A DNA stretch of 64,000 bases, taken from Phycisphaerae bacterium. Its GTDB lineage: Bacteria > Planctomycetota > Phycisphaerae > UBA1845. Positions 52,321 through 61,968 of the stretch are shown here, one piece after another (within the stretch, counting starts at the first letter, position 1; each line of letters opens with the position of its first letter). The translations under genes were made by a program, and so were the position numbers. The notes under the pieces are model-generated. The model was given only the letters and a program-made list of their open reading frames with translations, was not told where the DNA came from and searched no databases. The stretch covers positions 24,694-88,693 of the forward strand of contig JAJDDX010000424.1 of the NCBI GenBank assembly GCA_029260055.1, in the 5' to 3' direction.

Positions 52321-52908
52321 GTGGGCCACCAGATCACCACACATGCTTCGCTCCTGGCTCGTGTCTCCGACGGCACTGACCGTGCAGCCTGGCGGGAGTT
52401 CTGCGACCGCTACGGCGAGTTGATTCGCGGTTTCGTGCTCCGCAGGGGGCTTCAGCCGGCGGATGCCGACGACATCATGCAGGATGTCTTGGCGGCTCTG
52501 AGCAAGTCGATGTCCGGGTTCGAATATGATCCGGCCAAGGGTATGTTCCGCGGCTACCTCAAGACGCTCGTCGTGCGCTCTATCTACAAGAAAAAGTTTC
52601 AGAAACGTCCCGAAGTCCAACTAGAAGGTATTGAGCAGGCGGCGGAGGCTGCCGGCGACGACGAGACCGAGAGGATGTGGGAACAGGACTGGCGTCAGTA
52701 CCACATCCGCCAAGCCATGCGGGCGTTGGCGGTCGAGTTCAACGAGGCGGACCGTGAGGCGTTCGAGCAATACGCCGTTGCCGGGCTTGGCGCCCAGGGC
52801 ACGGCCGAGGCGCTCGGGATGAGTTTGGATCAGGTGTACAAGGCCAAGTCGCGCATCCTGAAGCGCCTTAGCGAACTCATCGAGCAACAAATACAAGACG
52901 AGGGCTGA
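52321..52908 (+). CDS. ECF-type RNA polymerase sigma factor
   Basis: This 195-residue protein has region 2 with DADDIMQDVLAALSKSM and GMFRGYLKTLVVRSIYK. Its region 4 helix-turn-helix includes GTAEALGMSLDQVYKAKSR. I take the GTG at 52321 because related planctomycete sigma factors begin a few residues before the motif SLLARV; the frame is open to 52252. A run of eight A (52268-52275) lies upstream. It is followed after 19 bp by a TPR-containing Ser/Thr kinase, and is divergent from the giant repeat-protein gene. Confidence 0.88.
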   Translation: MGHQITTHASLLARVSDGTDRAAWREFCDRYGELIRGFVLRRGLQPADADDIMQDVLAALSKSMSGFEYDPAKGMFRGYLKTLVVRSIYKKKFQKRPEVQLEGIEQAAEAAGDDETERMWEQDWRQYHIRQAMRALAVEFNEADREAFEQYAVAGLGAQGTAEALGMSLDQVYKAKSRILKRLSELIEQQIQDEG

Positions 52909-52927
52909 GACTCTTTAAGAGCGACCG

Positions 52928-55618
52928 ATGGCCGGCAGTACGGAATGGTTCAGTGACCCCGCCACACTTCTGGAGGAGGTGCAGCGAGGCGGCCGCGACC
53001 GGCATCAGCCGCTGGAGATTCCGGGTTACGGCGATCTGCACGAGCTTCGCCGCGGAGGGCAGGGGGTCGTCTACCGCGGCGTGCAGGTGTCTACCAAGCG
53101 ACCCGTGGCGGTCAAGGTGCTGCTTGATGGCGCGTTTGCGTCCGCGTCGAACCGGCGTCGATTCGAGCGTGAGATCGACATCATCGCGGGCCTGCGCCAT
53201 CCGAGCATCGTCAGCATTTACGACAGCGGTACCACATCCGACAATCGTCTCTACTTCGTCATGGAATTCGTCGACGGAAGGCCGCTCGACGAGTACGTGC
53301 GCGCGTGCCGCGACACCGCGCCGAACGCCGCGTCGCATCAGCGTCGCTTGCTCGAGCTGTTCGCCGACGTCTGCGATGCCGTGCAATTCGCGCATCAAAA
53401 CGGTGTCATCCATCGTGACCTGAAGCCGAGCAACATCCGCATCGATGCCGCCGGCCATCCGCGCGTGCTGGACTTCGGGCTTGCCAAGTCGGTGGACAGC
53501 GGCGAACGGTCCGCTGCTACGCTGTCCGGTGCGTTCCTGGGTTCGTTGGCGTGGGCGAGTCCGGAGCAGGCTGAAGGGGATTCGTCGCGCATCGACGTGC
53601 GAAGCGACATCTACTCGCTAGGCGTGGTCATTTATGATCTGCTCACCGGTGACTTTCCCTGTGACGTGACGGGCTCGGTCCGCGAAGTGCTCGATCGAAT
53701 CGTCAATGTGGACCCGGAAAGACCGTCGACGGTGGGGCGGAGCGCGCCGGGTGACCGCACCGTCATCGACGATGATCTCGACACCATCGTGCTGAAGTGC
53801 CTTGCGAAAGATCCGGACCGGCGCTACCAGACGGCCTTGGATCTGGCACGCGATGTGCGCCGCCACTTGTCAGGCGAGCCCATCGAGGCCCGCCGCGACA
53901 GTACATGGTACGTTCTCAGCAAGAACCTCCGGCGGTACAAGCTCGTCGCGTCCGTCGCCGGCGCGTTCTTCGTGCTGGCGTTGGGGTTTGCCGTCGTGAT
54001 GGTCGTACTCTTCAACCGTGCGGTCAGCGCGGAGCAGTTGGCGGAACGGCGCCTTGTTCGCGCCCAAGACGAGGCGGACAAGAAGACCGCGGTCAACTCA
54101 TTCCTCGACGACATGCTCCTTTCCGTCGATGCCGAGCGGAATGGGTATGAGGTGAAGGTGGCGGATGTACTGCACCGCGGGGCCGGCGAAATCGAGCGTC
54201 AATTCGCGGATCATCCGGAGATCAGGGCATCGCTGCTGGACACGATCGGCACGAGTTTCTACAGCCTGGGACGATATGAGGAGGCGGCCCGGCTCTTGAG
54301 CCGTGGTGTGGCGTTGCAGCGAGAGCTGTCCGGCGATAGCGATGCCGCCACTTTGGACCTGATGGGCAAGCTCGCCGTCGCGCAGCTCTACGCGGGTGCG
54401 GTCGACGAAGCAGATCGGACGATCACCGAGACCGTGCGCCTGGCGGACGAGACGCTGGGTCCGCACCATCCAACGACGTTGGCTTCGCGCGCCAACCTCG
54501 CACTCGTTCGGCATGGTCAGGGCCGGTTGGCGGAGGCCGTCGATCTGGCAGGCGCAGCTCTCGCGGGCCAGCGTCGAGCGCTCGGCGACGACCACCGGGA
54601 CACGCTCACCACGCTGCGGTCCCTGGGCGGGCTACTGCGTGAGCAGGGTGAACTGGCAACAGCGGAGGCGATCCTGCTTGAAGCCTACCAGTGCTGTGAA
54701 CGTGCGTTTGGGCCGGAGCATCCTGACACGCTGACGGCCGCCAATAACCTCGCGCTGTTGCTGGATCAACAGGGTCAGTGGGATCGTGCCGAGGTACTGT
54801 TCGACCAAATCGTTCAAACCCAAGAGCGACTTCGCGGCGGTGAGCATCCGGAAACGCTGACCGCGCTGAACAACCTGGGACACGTCATCCAAGCGCAAGG
54901 GCGCTTTGACGAGGCGGTGGTGATCTATCGCCGGGTGCTCGCCGCGAGACGCCGCGTGCTCGGGACGGATCACAGCCTGACCCTGTTATCCATGAACAAC
55001 TTGGCGCGCGTGCTGCATGACCAAGGCGAGCTCGAAGAGGCCTTGCCGCTATTGCGCGAGGCGTACGAAACGATGGAGCGGGTCGAGGGTCGGGACCATC
55101 CGCACACGCTCAACGCCCTCGGTGCGCTGGCCGGCGTGCTTGCTGATACGGGAGAGCTGGATCAGGCTGAGGCGCTGTTCAGCCAAGCCCTCGAGCTGCA
55201 ACGTGCCGCTCTTGGCGAGAACCATCCTTCCACACTGATTGCGATGAACAACCTCGCCGGTGTCCGGCGGGATCAGGGACGCCACGCCGAGGCGCTCGCT
55301 CAATACGATCTCCTGCTCGAACGTGCGCCTGGGGTCTTGCCGGCGGGGCATTGGTTCGTCGAGTTGTGCCGAAGTTCATCGGGCTTCTGCCTGATAAAGC
55401 TGGGGCGATTCGATGAGGCGGAAGCTCGCCTGGTCGAAGCACATGCCGCCTTGCTGGCTTCGTTGGGTGCCGACCACGTGCGTACACTTCTTACGGCCGC
55501 ACGCCTCGTCGAGTTGTACGAATCGTGGGGGCGCCCCGAGCAGGCGGCAGCGTTCCGCGTGCAACCCGCGAGCGACGAAACTGACCGCGCAGACACGAAT
55601 GCGCCTTCGGGAGGCTAG
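52928..55618 (+). CDS. Transmembrane Ser/Thr kinase with TPR sensor region
   Basis: This 896-residue protein has a kinase domain (about 33-310): glycine loop RRGGQGVVYRG, Lys63 in PVAVKVLL, catalytic loop HRDLKPSN (162-169), DFGLAK (182-187), and WASPEQAEG. One membrane span lies at about 339-362. The remaining 500 residues are kinesin-light-chain-type TPRs of about 42 residues (HPDTLTAANNLALLLDQQGQ, HPETLTALNNLGHVIQAQGR). The outer TPR array probably senses or binds proteins and drives signalling through the kinase to the sigma factor encoded just upstream. The short gap supports co-transcription. Confidence 0.93.
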   Translation: MAGSTEWFSDPATLLEEVQRGGRDRHQPLEIPGYGDLHELRRGGQGVVYRGVQVSTKRPVAVKVLLDGAFASASNRRRFEREIDIIAGLRHPSIVSIYDSGTTSDNRLYFVMEFVDGRPLDEYVRACRDTAPNAASHQRRLLELFADVCDAVQFAHQNGVIHRDLKPSNIRIDAAGHPRVLDFGLAKSVDSGERSAATLSGAFLGSLAWASPEQAEGDSSRIDVRSDIYSLGVVIYDLLTGDFPCDVTGSVREVLDRIVNVDPERPSTVGRSAPGDRTVIDDDLDTIVLKCLAKDPDRRYQTALDLARDVRRHLSGEPIEARRDSTWYVLSKNLRRYKLVASVAGAFFVLALGFAVVMVVLFNRAVSAEQLAERRLVRAQDEADKKTAVNSFLDDMLLSVDAERNGYEVKVADVLHRGAGEIERQFADHPEIRASLLDTIGTSFYSLGRYEEAARLLSRGVALQRELSGDSDAATLDLMGKLAVAQLYAGAVDEADRTITETVRLADETLGPHHPTTLASRANLALVRHGQGRLAEAVDLAGAALAGQRRALGDDHRDTLTTLRSLGGLLREQGELATAEAILLEAYQCCERAFGPEHPDTLTAANNLALLLDQQGQWDRAEVLFDQIVQTQERLRGGEHPETLTALNNLGHVIQAQGRFDEAVVIYRRVLAARRRVLGTDHSLTLLSMNNLARVLHDQGELEEALPLLREAYETMERVEGRDHPHTLNALGALAGVLADTGELDQAEALFSQALELQRAALGENHPSTLIAMNNLAGVRRDQGRHAEALAQYDLLLERAPGVLPAGHWFVELCRSSSGFCLIKLGRFDEAEARLVEAHAALLASLGADHVRTLLTAARLVELYESWGRPEQAAAFRVQPASDETDRADTNAPSGG

Positions 55619-55768
55619 AGGCCAGACTCACCGTTGCCGTTCAGTGGGTCGGCCATTCGTCCCCGCTCCGGTTTGACGCATCCTTCACGCCGATTATGCT
55701 CGATCCCGACGACTTCGACCGTCTCGAAGGCGCTTGCACCTACGTGGAACGAGGCAGGAGTGCTTGCC

Positions 55769-57349
55769 ATGAGTCACTCGTACTACACGCGCCGCGACAT
55801 GCTTCGCACCCTCGGAGCCGGGGCGGCGACGGTTGCGCTGCCCGGATGTGCCACGCTCATGCGCCGAAGCGCGACGGCGAATCGGGACCGGCCGCCCAAC
55901 ATCATCTTCATCATGACCGATGATCACTGCACGCAGGCCATGAGCTGCTACGGTAGCCGCGTCAACCGGACCCCGAACATCGATCGGCTGGCGAAGGAGG
56001 GTATGCGATTCGACAGTTGCTTCTGCACGAACGCCATCTGTGCGCCGAGTCGGGCGGTGATCCTCACCGGCAAGCACAGCCACCTCAACGGCGTTACGAC
56101 CAACGCCCATAGCTTTGACGGCACGCAGACGACCTTCCCCAAGTTGTTGCAGCAGGGCGGGTATCAGACGGCGATGATCGGCAAGTGGCATCTCAAGGAC
56201 GACCCCACCGGGTTCGACTATTGGGATGTCCTGGTCGGGCAGGGGCCGTACTACAACCCCACGATGATCCGCAACGGCGAGCGGCACAAGCATACGGGCT
56301 ACACGACGGACATCATCACCGACAAGGCCCTGGCGTGGCTCGATGAGGGCCGTGATGACGCGCGGCCGTTCATGCTCATGTGCCAGCACAAGGCGCCGCA
56401 CCGCAACTGGCAACCCGGGCCGAAGCATCTGACGATGTATGACGATACGACTATCCCAGAGCCGCCGACGCTCTTCGATGATTGGTCGGGCAAGGGCAGC
56501 GCCGCACCGAAGCAGGAGATGACGATTGCAGAGCACCTCAGTCGCTTCGATCTCAAGCTCGATCCGCCGGGCGGGCTTACGCCTGAGCAGCGCGCTGCCT
56601 GGGACGCTGCGTATGGGCCGAAGAACGAGGCCTTCGAGAAGGCGAAGCTGACCGGGCCGGAGCTGGTTCGGTGGAAGACGCAGCGGTATATGAAGGATTA
56701 CTTGCGGTGCGTCGCGTCGGTCGATGACAACATCGGTCGGCTGTTGGACTACCTCGATCGGTCCGGTTTGGCGGATAACACGATGGTGGTCTACACGTCG
56801 GATCAGGGCTGGTTCCTGGGTGAGCACGGCTGGTACGACAAGCGGTGGATGTACGAGGAGTCGCTGCGCATGCCTTTGCTGGTGCGCTGGCCGGCGGCGA
56901 TCAAGGCGGGTTCTGTGAACGACGATCTTTGCCAGAATCTGGATTTTGCCGAGACGTTCCTGGCGGCGGCTGGCGCGAGGGTCCCTGCGGACATGCAGGG
57001 CGCCAGTCTGCTTCCTTTGCTGCGGAGTAGGACGCCGGGTGACTGGCGTCAGTCAGTCTATTACCGCTACTATGAGCACCCCGGCGTTCATAACGTGCAG
57101 CGTCACGAAGGGGTCAGGACGGACCGCTACAAGCTGATCCACTTCTATCGATCGGGCGAGTGGGAGTTCTACGATCTGCACGAGGACCCGGATGAGATGC
57201 GGAATGCCTACGCCGATCCTGCGCATGCGGCTGTGGTGGCGGACCTGAAGGCGGAACTCGTTCGTCTTCGACAAGTCTACGGCGTGACGGAGGCGGCAGA
57301 TCGGGAATACGACGAGCTACTCGAAGGCCGAGCCAAGGGCGCGGGGTAA
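55769..57349 (+). CDS. Tat-exported sulfatase (lipoprotein)
   Basis: This 526-residue protein starts at the ATG at 55769 with AGGAG eight bases upstream. A twin-arginine signal ([20 protein letters not shown]) ends in a Cys-containing lipobox-like GCAT. The sulfatase core has [12 protein letters not shown], the active-site motif CAPSR with Cys91 to be converted to formylglycine, the metal-site motif IGKWHL, and [20 protein letters not shown]. Family members hydrolyse sulfate esters of polysaccharides, which fits a planctomycete feeding on algal or host glycans. Maturation needs a formylglycine-generating enzyme or anaerobic sulfatase-maturating enzyme, probably encoded elsewhere. It is 150 bp after the kinase gene. 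Confidence 0.9.
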   Translation: MSHSYYTRRDMLRTLGAGAATVALPGCATLMRRSATANRDRPPNIIFIMTDDHCTQAMSCYGSRVNRTPNIDRLAKEGMRFDSCFCTNAICAPSRAVILTGKHSHLNGVTTNAHSFDGTQTTFPKLLQQGGYQTAMIGKWHLKDDPTGFDYWDVLVGQGPYYNPTMIRNGERHKHTGYTTDIITDKALAWLDEGRDDARPFMLMCQHKAPHRNWQPGPKHLTMYDDTTIPEPPTLFDDWSGKGSAAPKQEMTIAEHLSRFDLKLDPPGGLTPEQRAAWDAAYGPKNEAFEKAKLTGPELVRWKTQRYMKDYLRCVASVDDNIGRLLDYLDRSGLADNTMVVYTSDQGWFLGEHGWYDKRWMYEESLRMPLLVRWPAAIKAGSVNDDLCQNLDFAETFLAAAGARVPADMQGASLLPLLRSRTPGDWRQSVYYRYYEHPGVHNVQRHEGVRTDRYKLIHFYRSGEWEFYDLHEDPDEMRNAYADPAHAAVVADLKAELVRLRQVYGVTEAADREYDELLEGRAKGAG

Positions 57350-57384
57350 GCGGGGCGTTGCCTGGTACAGGCGGGATTGCTCGT

Positions 57385-60300
57385 TCAATCGCCGGGTTGT
57401 TCGCCCGCCTCCTTGCGTGCCTCTTTGGCTTGATTCTCCTCGCGAAGCTTCTCGATAGCGGCGCGCACGTCGGCCTCCCAGGGGAAGGGCTCATCCTTGG
57501 CCGGGTCGTAGGGCGGCAGGTCGGGGATGCCGGCTCCGAGTCGCTCCAGCAGCCCGCGGGCCTTGTCCAGTTCGTACCGGCGGACGTACGGCTCGCCGTC
57601 GGCCCAGGCCCACTCGTAGGCCTTGAGCGCGTGCCGCGTGGCCTGCTCCTCATCGCCGATGGCGAGCCACAGCTCGGCGATGCCACGGTGGAAGGGACGC
57701 CTCATCTCGGCGAGCCGCTCGGCCTCTTCGTGCGGGTGGGGGAGCTGCTTCAGGTGGAACCGGGCGATGGCGAGCAGGGCCTCCGCCAGCCCGTCGGACT
57801 TGCCCACCTCCCGCGCCATGCGCACCGCCTCGTGAAGGCTCTCGGCAGCCGGGCCATATTGGCCCTGCTCCAATTGCCACTCCCCGCGCAGGCTGTGGAG
57901 TCTACGAGTTATCTTGCGGTACTTGCCAATCTCGGCCAAGCGTTCGGCCTTGGCCACGGGCTCTTCCGTCAACAGCCCTTGCTCGAAGAGGAACACAGAG
58001 TAGGCATGCTCCGCCTCGCCGGGGCGGCAGGCATTGCGCTGCCAGTCGCGCCCCATTGGGTCGAGGACCTGCCACATGGCGCCGGCATCCGCCCATCGGC
58101 CGAGCTTGGTAAACTTCACGAAGCAAGTCAGCCGAGCCGTAAAGAGGTCTTGCAGATCGGGCCGTTGCGTGGCCAGATCGAGGGCTAGAACGGCGCAGCG
58201 TGTCATTCTGGCGAGTTGGTTCCCCGGGGCGAGTGCGGTGGAGATGTTCTGCACCACGGCTTGCACACCGTGCCACCCGGGCTCCCGCAGATTGGTTTGC
58301 AGGCTTGCGGTAAGGGCTGCCACGGCTTCTTCCAACGCGCCAGTCGCGTAAAATGATGCTCCGACATAATTTGCCAAGTGAGACCCGGAGTGCGCGTCAA
58401 GCTCGCCGGGCTCGGCGGCCCAGCCTTGGGGATAGAAGGGGCGCAAGAGGGACAGCACCTCAGCGTCGGCCTCCAAATTGAAGACGAGTGCGTTGGACAA
58501 CTCGCCGTGATAGGCGTCGAAGGCTTGCTGGTGGCGGCCCATCTGGAGCAGCGTGCGAACCACGTGGAGGCCGTCGGCCACGTCCGCGAGCGTTTCCGCT
58601 TGGTCGTACGGGCTGTGCGCTTTCTGGGAGAAGTGATCGACCACGCGCTGACCGAGTTGCTCCGTTTCCGCCTTTCTGAGGCGTCCGCTGACTACGCTGC
58701 GGACGACGGGGTGCAGGTCGTGGCGTTTGGCCTGACCGTCGTATTGTAGCAGGCCGCGCCGCTCCAGTTCGCGGACCGTTTCCGCTAATCTCCTGTGGGA
58801 AGTGCGGAACTCTGTTGACTGGGCCCGGTCACGCAGGCCCTGCAAGCACTCCTCCCGCTGCCGAGCGGCGGCCGCGTATTCCTTCTCGGCTTGCTCCTTC
58901 TGCTCATGGGACATCCATGGCGAATCGAAGCGGTCCTTCGGTTTGACAGGCTCCGGAAACTCCTCCAGCTCGGGTGGCAGGTGGGGATTGAACGCGCTGA
59001 GCGTGGCGTAGTCTACTGCCTCCGAGAGCAGCGCCAGTGTGGAGAGGAGTTGGCGGCCCTTGTCGTCAAGCGCCTCCAGGGCGGCGGTGAGGATGTGGTT
59101 TCGCTTCTGGGTCAGGTCGAGATCGGCGAGGTTGAGCCGGCCACCGCCGTCGGCGTCGGTCGACCAAGCGTCGAAATCACCTCGGTCCGGCAAGTAGTCA
59201 TTAATCAGCCCGGCGAGCACGCCGGTGACCAACGGGTGGCAGTCACAGTGGGTCTTGAGGTAGTGCTGTATGGCGGCCGAATCGCCGGTGACGCCGCAGC
59301 TTCGCAGCAGCGCCTCGGCGTCCGCGGGCCGGAGGCCGGGTAGACGCTCGCGCAGCACGCCGGGGATCGGCTGGCTTGCCTTGTTGAGCAGGATGCGCGG
59401 CGTCAGTCGCGTGGTCAGGAGGAGCTTCGACGGCGCGGCGGCGGCGAGCGTGCGCAGAAGATCGTCGTCCTCAGGCCGAATCGCGGTGCAGGGGTCGCGG
59501 TCGGCGATCTGATCCGTCGGGGTGTCGGCCTCTTCGTCGCGAAGCTGGGCGGCGTCGAAGCGCTGATAGGCGACCAGTACGCGCTCCAGCCCGTCGAGGA
59601 TCAGCAGCCACGGTTTCTCTTGCAGTTGGTTGAGCAGGAGTTCGCCGAGTTCAAGCGTCTTCTTCTTTTTGAACTCCTCGAACGGGCGGCGCGTCATGTA
59701 GGCCAGGGCGCGGCCGCAGAAGTCGGCCATGACGGCGCCCTTCTCGTAGAACGAATACCAGAAGAGGCCGGCCCAGTCCTTGCGAACGGTGGTGGCGTCG
59801 TTGCGCGTCCACTGCCAGGTGAGCATGCTCTTGCCCGCGCCGCCGATGGCCTCGAAGAGCAGGATCGGATGGGCGTCGGCCGGCGACGCCCAGTCGTTCA
59901 GGGTATCGAGCTGGGGCGCCCGACCGACGAACTCGTGTGAGCCGATGTACCGCGGCTCGGCGTAGAAGGCCGGCGGCGCGGGGATAGCGTCGGCTTCGGT
60001 CTTGTCGGGTCCCGGTTTGTCTGCGGCGGTGTCCGGCTCGGGCACCGCCGCCTCGGCCAACTCGTCCAGATAACGCCGGAGGTTCGCGACGGCGTGGATG
60101 GCCTGCTTGGTGAAGTCCTCCAGGCTCTCGAAGACGACGTAGATGCGGCCTTCCTTCGCCCGGCTGCGATAGGCTTCGAGCTTCTTGATCTTTTCGGCGT
60201 CGATTTCCACATGTGAGCTCTTCACTAGGTGGTCGTCCCCCATGATGAAGACGAGGGTCGGCCGATTCAGGTTCTGGGCCTCCTCGAATTCCAGGCGGCA

Positions 60301-60582
60301 GATGGAGTAGTCGTGCGGATTGCGCTCGGCACACTTCGGTATCTGGCCGCAGCGGCGGCTGATTAGCCCGATGTATGCGCTACCCTTGCGCACCATATCC
60401 AGGGAAGAGGAGATGACGGTGTCATCGGGTCCTGTGACGTAGTCCTCCATTCCGATGGCGAAGAGCTCCTGCTTGCGCAGCGCGTCCATCAGAGCTTTGC
60501 GGTGTTCTCTGAGGTCCGTGAAGGTGCTGGAGACCATCACTCCGTCGTATTTGCGGGCGGTGGCCGGTTTGTCGTTCGGCAT
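57385..60582 (-). CDS. DUF4062 - STAND NTPase - helical repeat protein
   Basis: This 1065-residue protein starts at the ATG at 60582 (AGAGGA six bases upstream). Residues about 12-170 are a DUF4062 domain (GVMVSSTFTDLREHRKALMD, GSAYIGLISRRCGQIPK, PTLVFIMGDDHLV), a TIR/Rossmann-like module often placed before NTPases. A STAND NTPase follows with FVGRAPQLDTL, Walker A FEAIGGAGKSML (Lys251) and Walker B PWLLILDGLERV. The C-terminal half is helical with TPR-like pairs (QYGPAAESLHEAVRMAREVG, DEEQATRHALKAYEWAW). It is predicted cytoplasmic. Known relatives act in signalling or defence, sensing through the repeats and switching with ATP. The nature of its output is open. It is divergent from the permuted-papain gene. 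Confidence 0.85.
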   Translation of the reverse strand: MPNDKPATARKYDGVMVSSTFTDLREHRKALMDALRKQELFAIGMEDYVTGPDDTVISSSLDMVRKGSAYIGLISRRCGQIPKCAERNPHDYSICRLEFEEAQNLNRPTLVFIMGDDHLVKSSHVEIDAEKIKKLEAYRSRAKEGRIYVVFESLEDFTKQAIHAVANLRRYLDELAEAAVPEPDTAADKPGPDKTEADAIPAPPAFYAEPRYIGSHEFVGRAPQLDTLNDWASPADAHPILLFEAIGGAGKSMLTWQWTRNDATTVRKDWAGLFWYSFYEKGAVMADFCGRALAYMTRRPFEEFKKKKTLELGELLLNQLQEKPWLLILDGLERVLVAYQRFDAAQLRDEEADTPTDQIADRDPCTAIRPEDDDLLRTLAAAAPSKLLLTTRLTPRILLNKASQPIPGVLRERLPGLRPADAEALLRSCGVTGDSAAIQHYLKTHCDCHPLVTGVLAGLINDYLPDRGDFDAWSTDADGGGRLNLADLDLTQKRNHILTAALEALDDKGRQLLSTLALLSEAVDYATLSAFNPHLPPELEEFPEPVKPKDRFDSPWMSHEQKEQAEKEYAAAARQREECLQGLRDRAQSTEFRTSHRRLAETVRELERRGLLQYDGQAKRHDLHPVVRSVVSGRLRKAETEQLGQRVVDHFSQKAHSPYDQAETLADVADGLHVVRTLLQMGRHQQAFDAYHGELSNALVFNLEADAEVLSLLRPFYPQGWAAEPGELDAHSGSHLANYVGASFYATGALEEAVAALTASLQTNLREPGWHGVQAVVQNISTALAPGNQLARMTRCAVLALDLATQRPDLQDLFTARLTCFVKFTKLGRWADAGAMWQVLDPMGRDWQRNACRPGEAEHAYSVFLFEQGLLTEEPVAKAERLAEIGKYRKITRRLHSLRGEWQLEQGQYGPAAESLHEAVRMAREVGKSDGLAEALLAIARFHLKQLPHPHEEAERLAEMRRPFHRGIAELWLAIGDEEQATRHALKAYEWAWADGEPYVRRYELDKARGLLERLGAGIPDLPPYDPAKDEPFPWEADVRAAIEKLREENQAKEARKEAGEQPGD

Positions 60583-61154
60583 GATCGTCCTCTGTAAATC
60601 GACCTGATGCGGGTAGACCGGGCCAAGCGGTGGGATCCGTCGTCTGAAACCACCGGCCGGGGCCCGCGTGGGCACCTCGCGCAGCGTTGCGTCGGAATGA
60701 CACCAGCTTGCCGCCTGGCAGTGGGAATGTCAACCGGCGGGGTGGAGGCGGATTGTCGCGGCTTGGCACTGGCACACAGTTGAGTAGGCGCAGTTGCCGT
60801 GTCCCACAACTTCTGCCATGCCCTGCCCGGGCGGCGGCTGCGCCGGTGAGTCGGGCGGTCGGGGACACTCATGATTCGTCGGCGTGCCGCTCTTCCGGAA
60901 TCAGGGAAAACCCCGTAGCGGCATTTCCGTTGCCCTACGAGAATAGCACGCACGCGGTCGCTCGAGTGAAGCGAAGTCCGGTCCATCGTCCAGCGACCTT
61001 TCGTCCCTTCGACCGCTGCGGCCTGCTGCGCCGACGCGTCAGCGTGGTCGTTCAGTGTCGATCGTTCCGATCTGCGGGTCGCCGCGTCGGTCGAATTGAC
61101 GGATATTTCGCGACCGGAAAACGAACTTGCCCCTCTAAAACAGGAGACAAATCG
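60583..61154. other. Divergent intergenic region, nothing clear
   Basis: These 572 bases hold the promoters of the DUF4062 gene and the permuted-papain gene. A distant 7-bp inverted repeat (GTGTCCC 60799-60805, GGGACAC 60862-60868) is the only pattern seen and may be chance. The plus-strand frame that continues the next gene upstream has no protein-like features. Confidence 0.4.
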
Positions 61155-61811
61155 ATGGCTTGGAAAAAGACGACGTATTCGGCTGTGCGAGGGAAGATGC
61201 AGCCCGGCGATGTGATTGCGTTCGGCGGCAAGGGCCAGTTCTCGGACATCATCAAGTGGGCCACAGGTTCGGGCGTGTCTCATGTCGGCGTCATCATGAA
61301 GTCCAAGCTGCTTTTCGGTAACAGGGCGCAGAAGGGGTATTTCAACCAGGTGATCGAGTCCACATTGTTGAACGGGTTTGCCGGCGTGACGGTCAGCCGA
61401 CTGAGCGATCGCCTGCGGCTCTACAAGGGCCAGTTATGGTGGCTACCCTTAAGCAGTGCGGCACGGGAGAAACTCAAGCTCAAAGCGTTTTTTGACTTCT
61501 GCATCCACCAGAAGGGCAAGCCGTACGACGTTAAGCAGGCGATCGGGTCCGCGCTCGACGGCCTCGACAAGGTCCCGTTACTCAAGGCCTTCACGCACAA
61601 TACTGAGGACTTCGACAAGTTCTTCTGCTCGGAACTTGTTGCCGCCGCGCTCGAGAAGGGCGGCGTCATCAAGAAGATCAACGCGTCGGAAGTAACGCCG
61701 ATCGACCTGTGCCGCTTCGCCCTTTACGGCAACGATTACTTCCAGTTCAAAGGCGCGAAGAGGCTGATTCGCGGTTACAACGCGCTGGATCCGGAGGGGT
61801 TCGGTATCTAG
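61155..61811 (+). CDS. Permuted papain-fold (YiiX/YebB-type) amidase/peptidase
   Basis: This 218-residue protein starts at the ATG at 61155 with AGGAGA seven bases upstream. The circularly permuted NlpC/P60-like order is visible: GDVIAFGGKGQFSDIIKW and VSHVGVIM (His43) come first, KGKPYDVKQAIG (about 120-131) in the middle, and FFCSELVAAALE (Cys158) last. Members of this fold cleave amide or ester bonds of peptides, lipids or cell-wall fragments. No signal peptide is seen, so it may act in the cytoplasm. It begins a plus-strand row with the GDPD and EVE-KAP genes. Confidence 0.8.
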   Translation: MAWKKTTYSAVRGKMQPGDVIAFGGKGQFSDIIKWATGSGVSHVGVIMKSKLLFGNRAQKGYFNQVIESTLLNGFAGVTVSRLSDRLRLYKGQLWWLPLSSAAREKLKLKAFFDFCIHQKGKPYDVKQAIGSALDGLDKVPLLKAFTHNTEDFDKFFCSELVAAALEKGGVIKKINASEVTPIDLCRFALYGNDYFQFKGAKRLIRGYNALDPEGFGI

Positions 61812-61968
61812 GGTGACCGTTGGCACCCGGGTTTTTGCGTGCTCCGTGGGTTGTTCGAACGAATAGAGTCCGCGGCGTCTCGGTGTTTGCCGGTACCGCC
61901 ACCTATCTAACGGATGCCGGTCGACGGTCTGGTAGAAAGAGCATGTCGGCTCACAAGGACCACATCTC

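Noticed and set aside
60687..61154. N-terminal extension of the permuted-papain protein
   Set aside because: The frame is open, but the sequence is Arg/Ser-rich noise and the ATG at 61155 has a strong ribosome site and begins the conserved domain.
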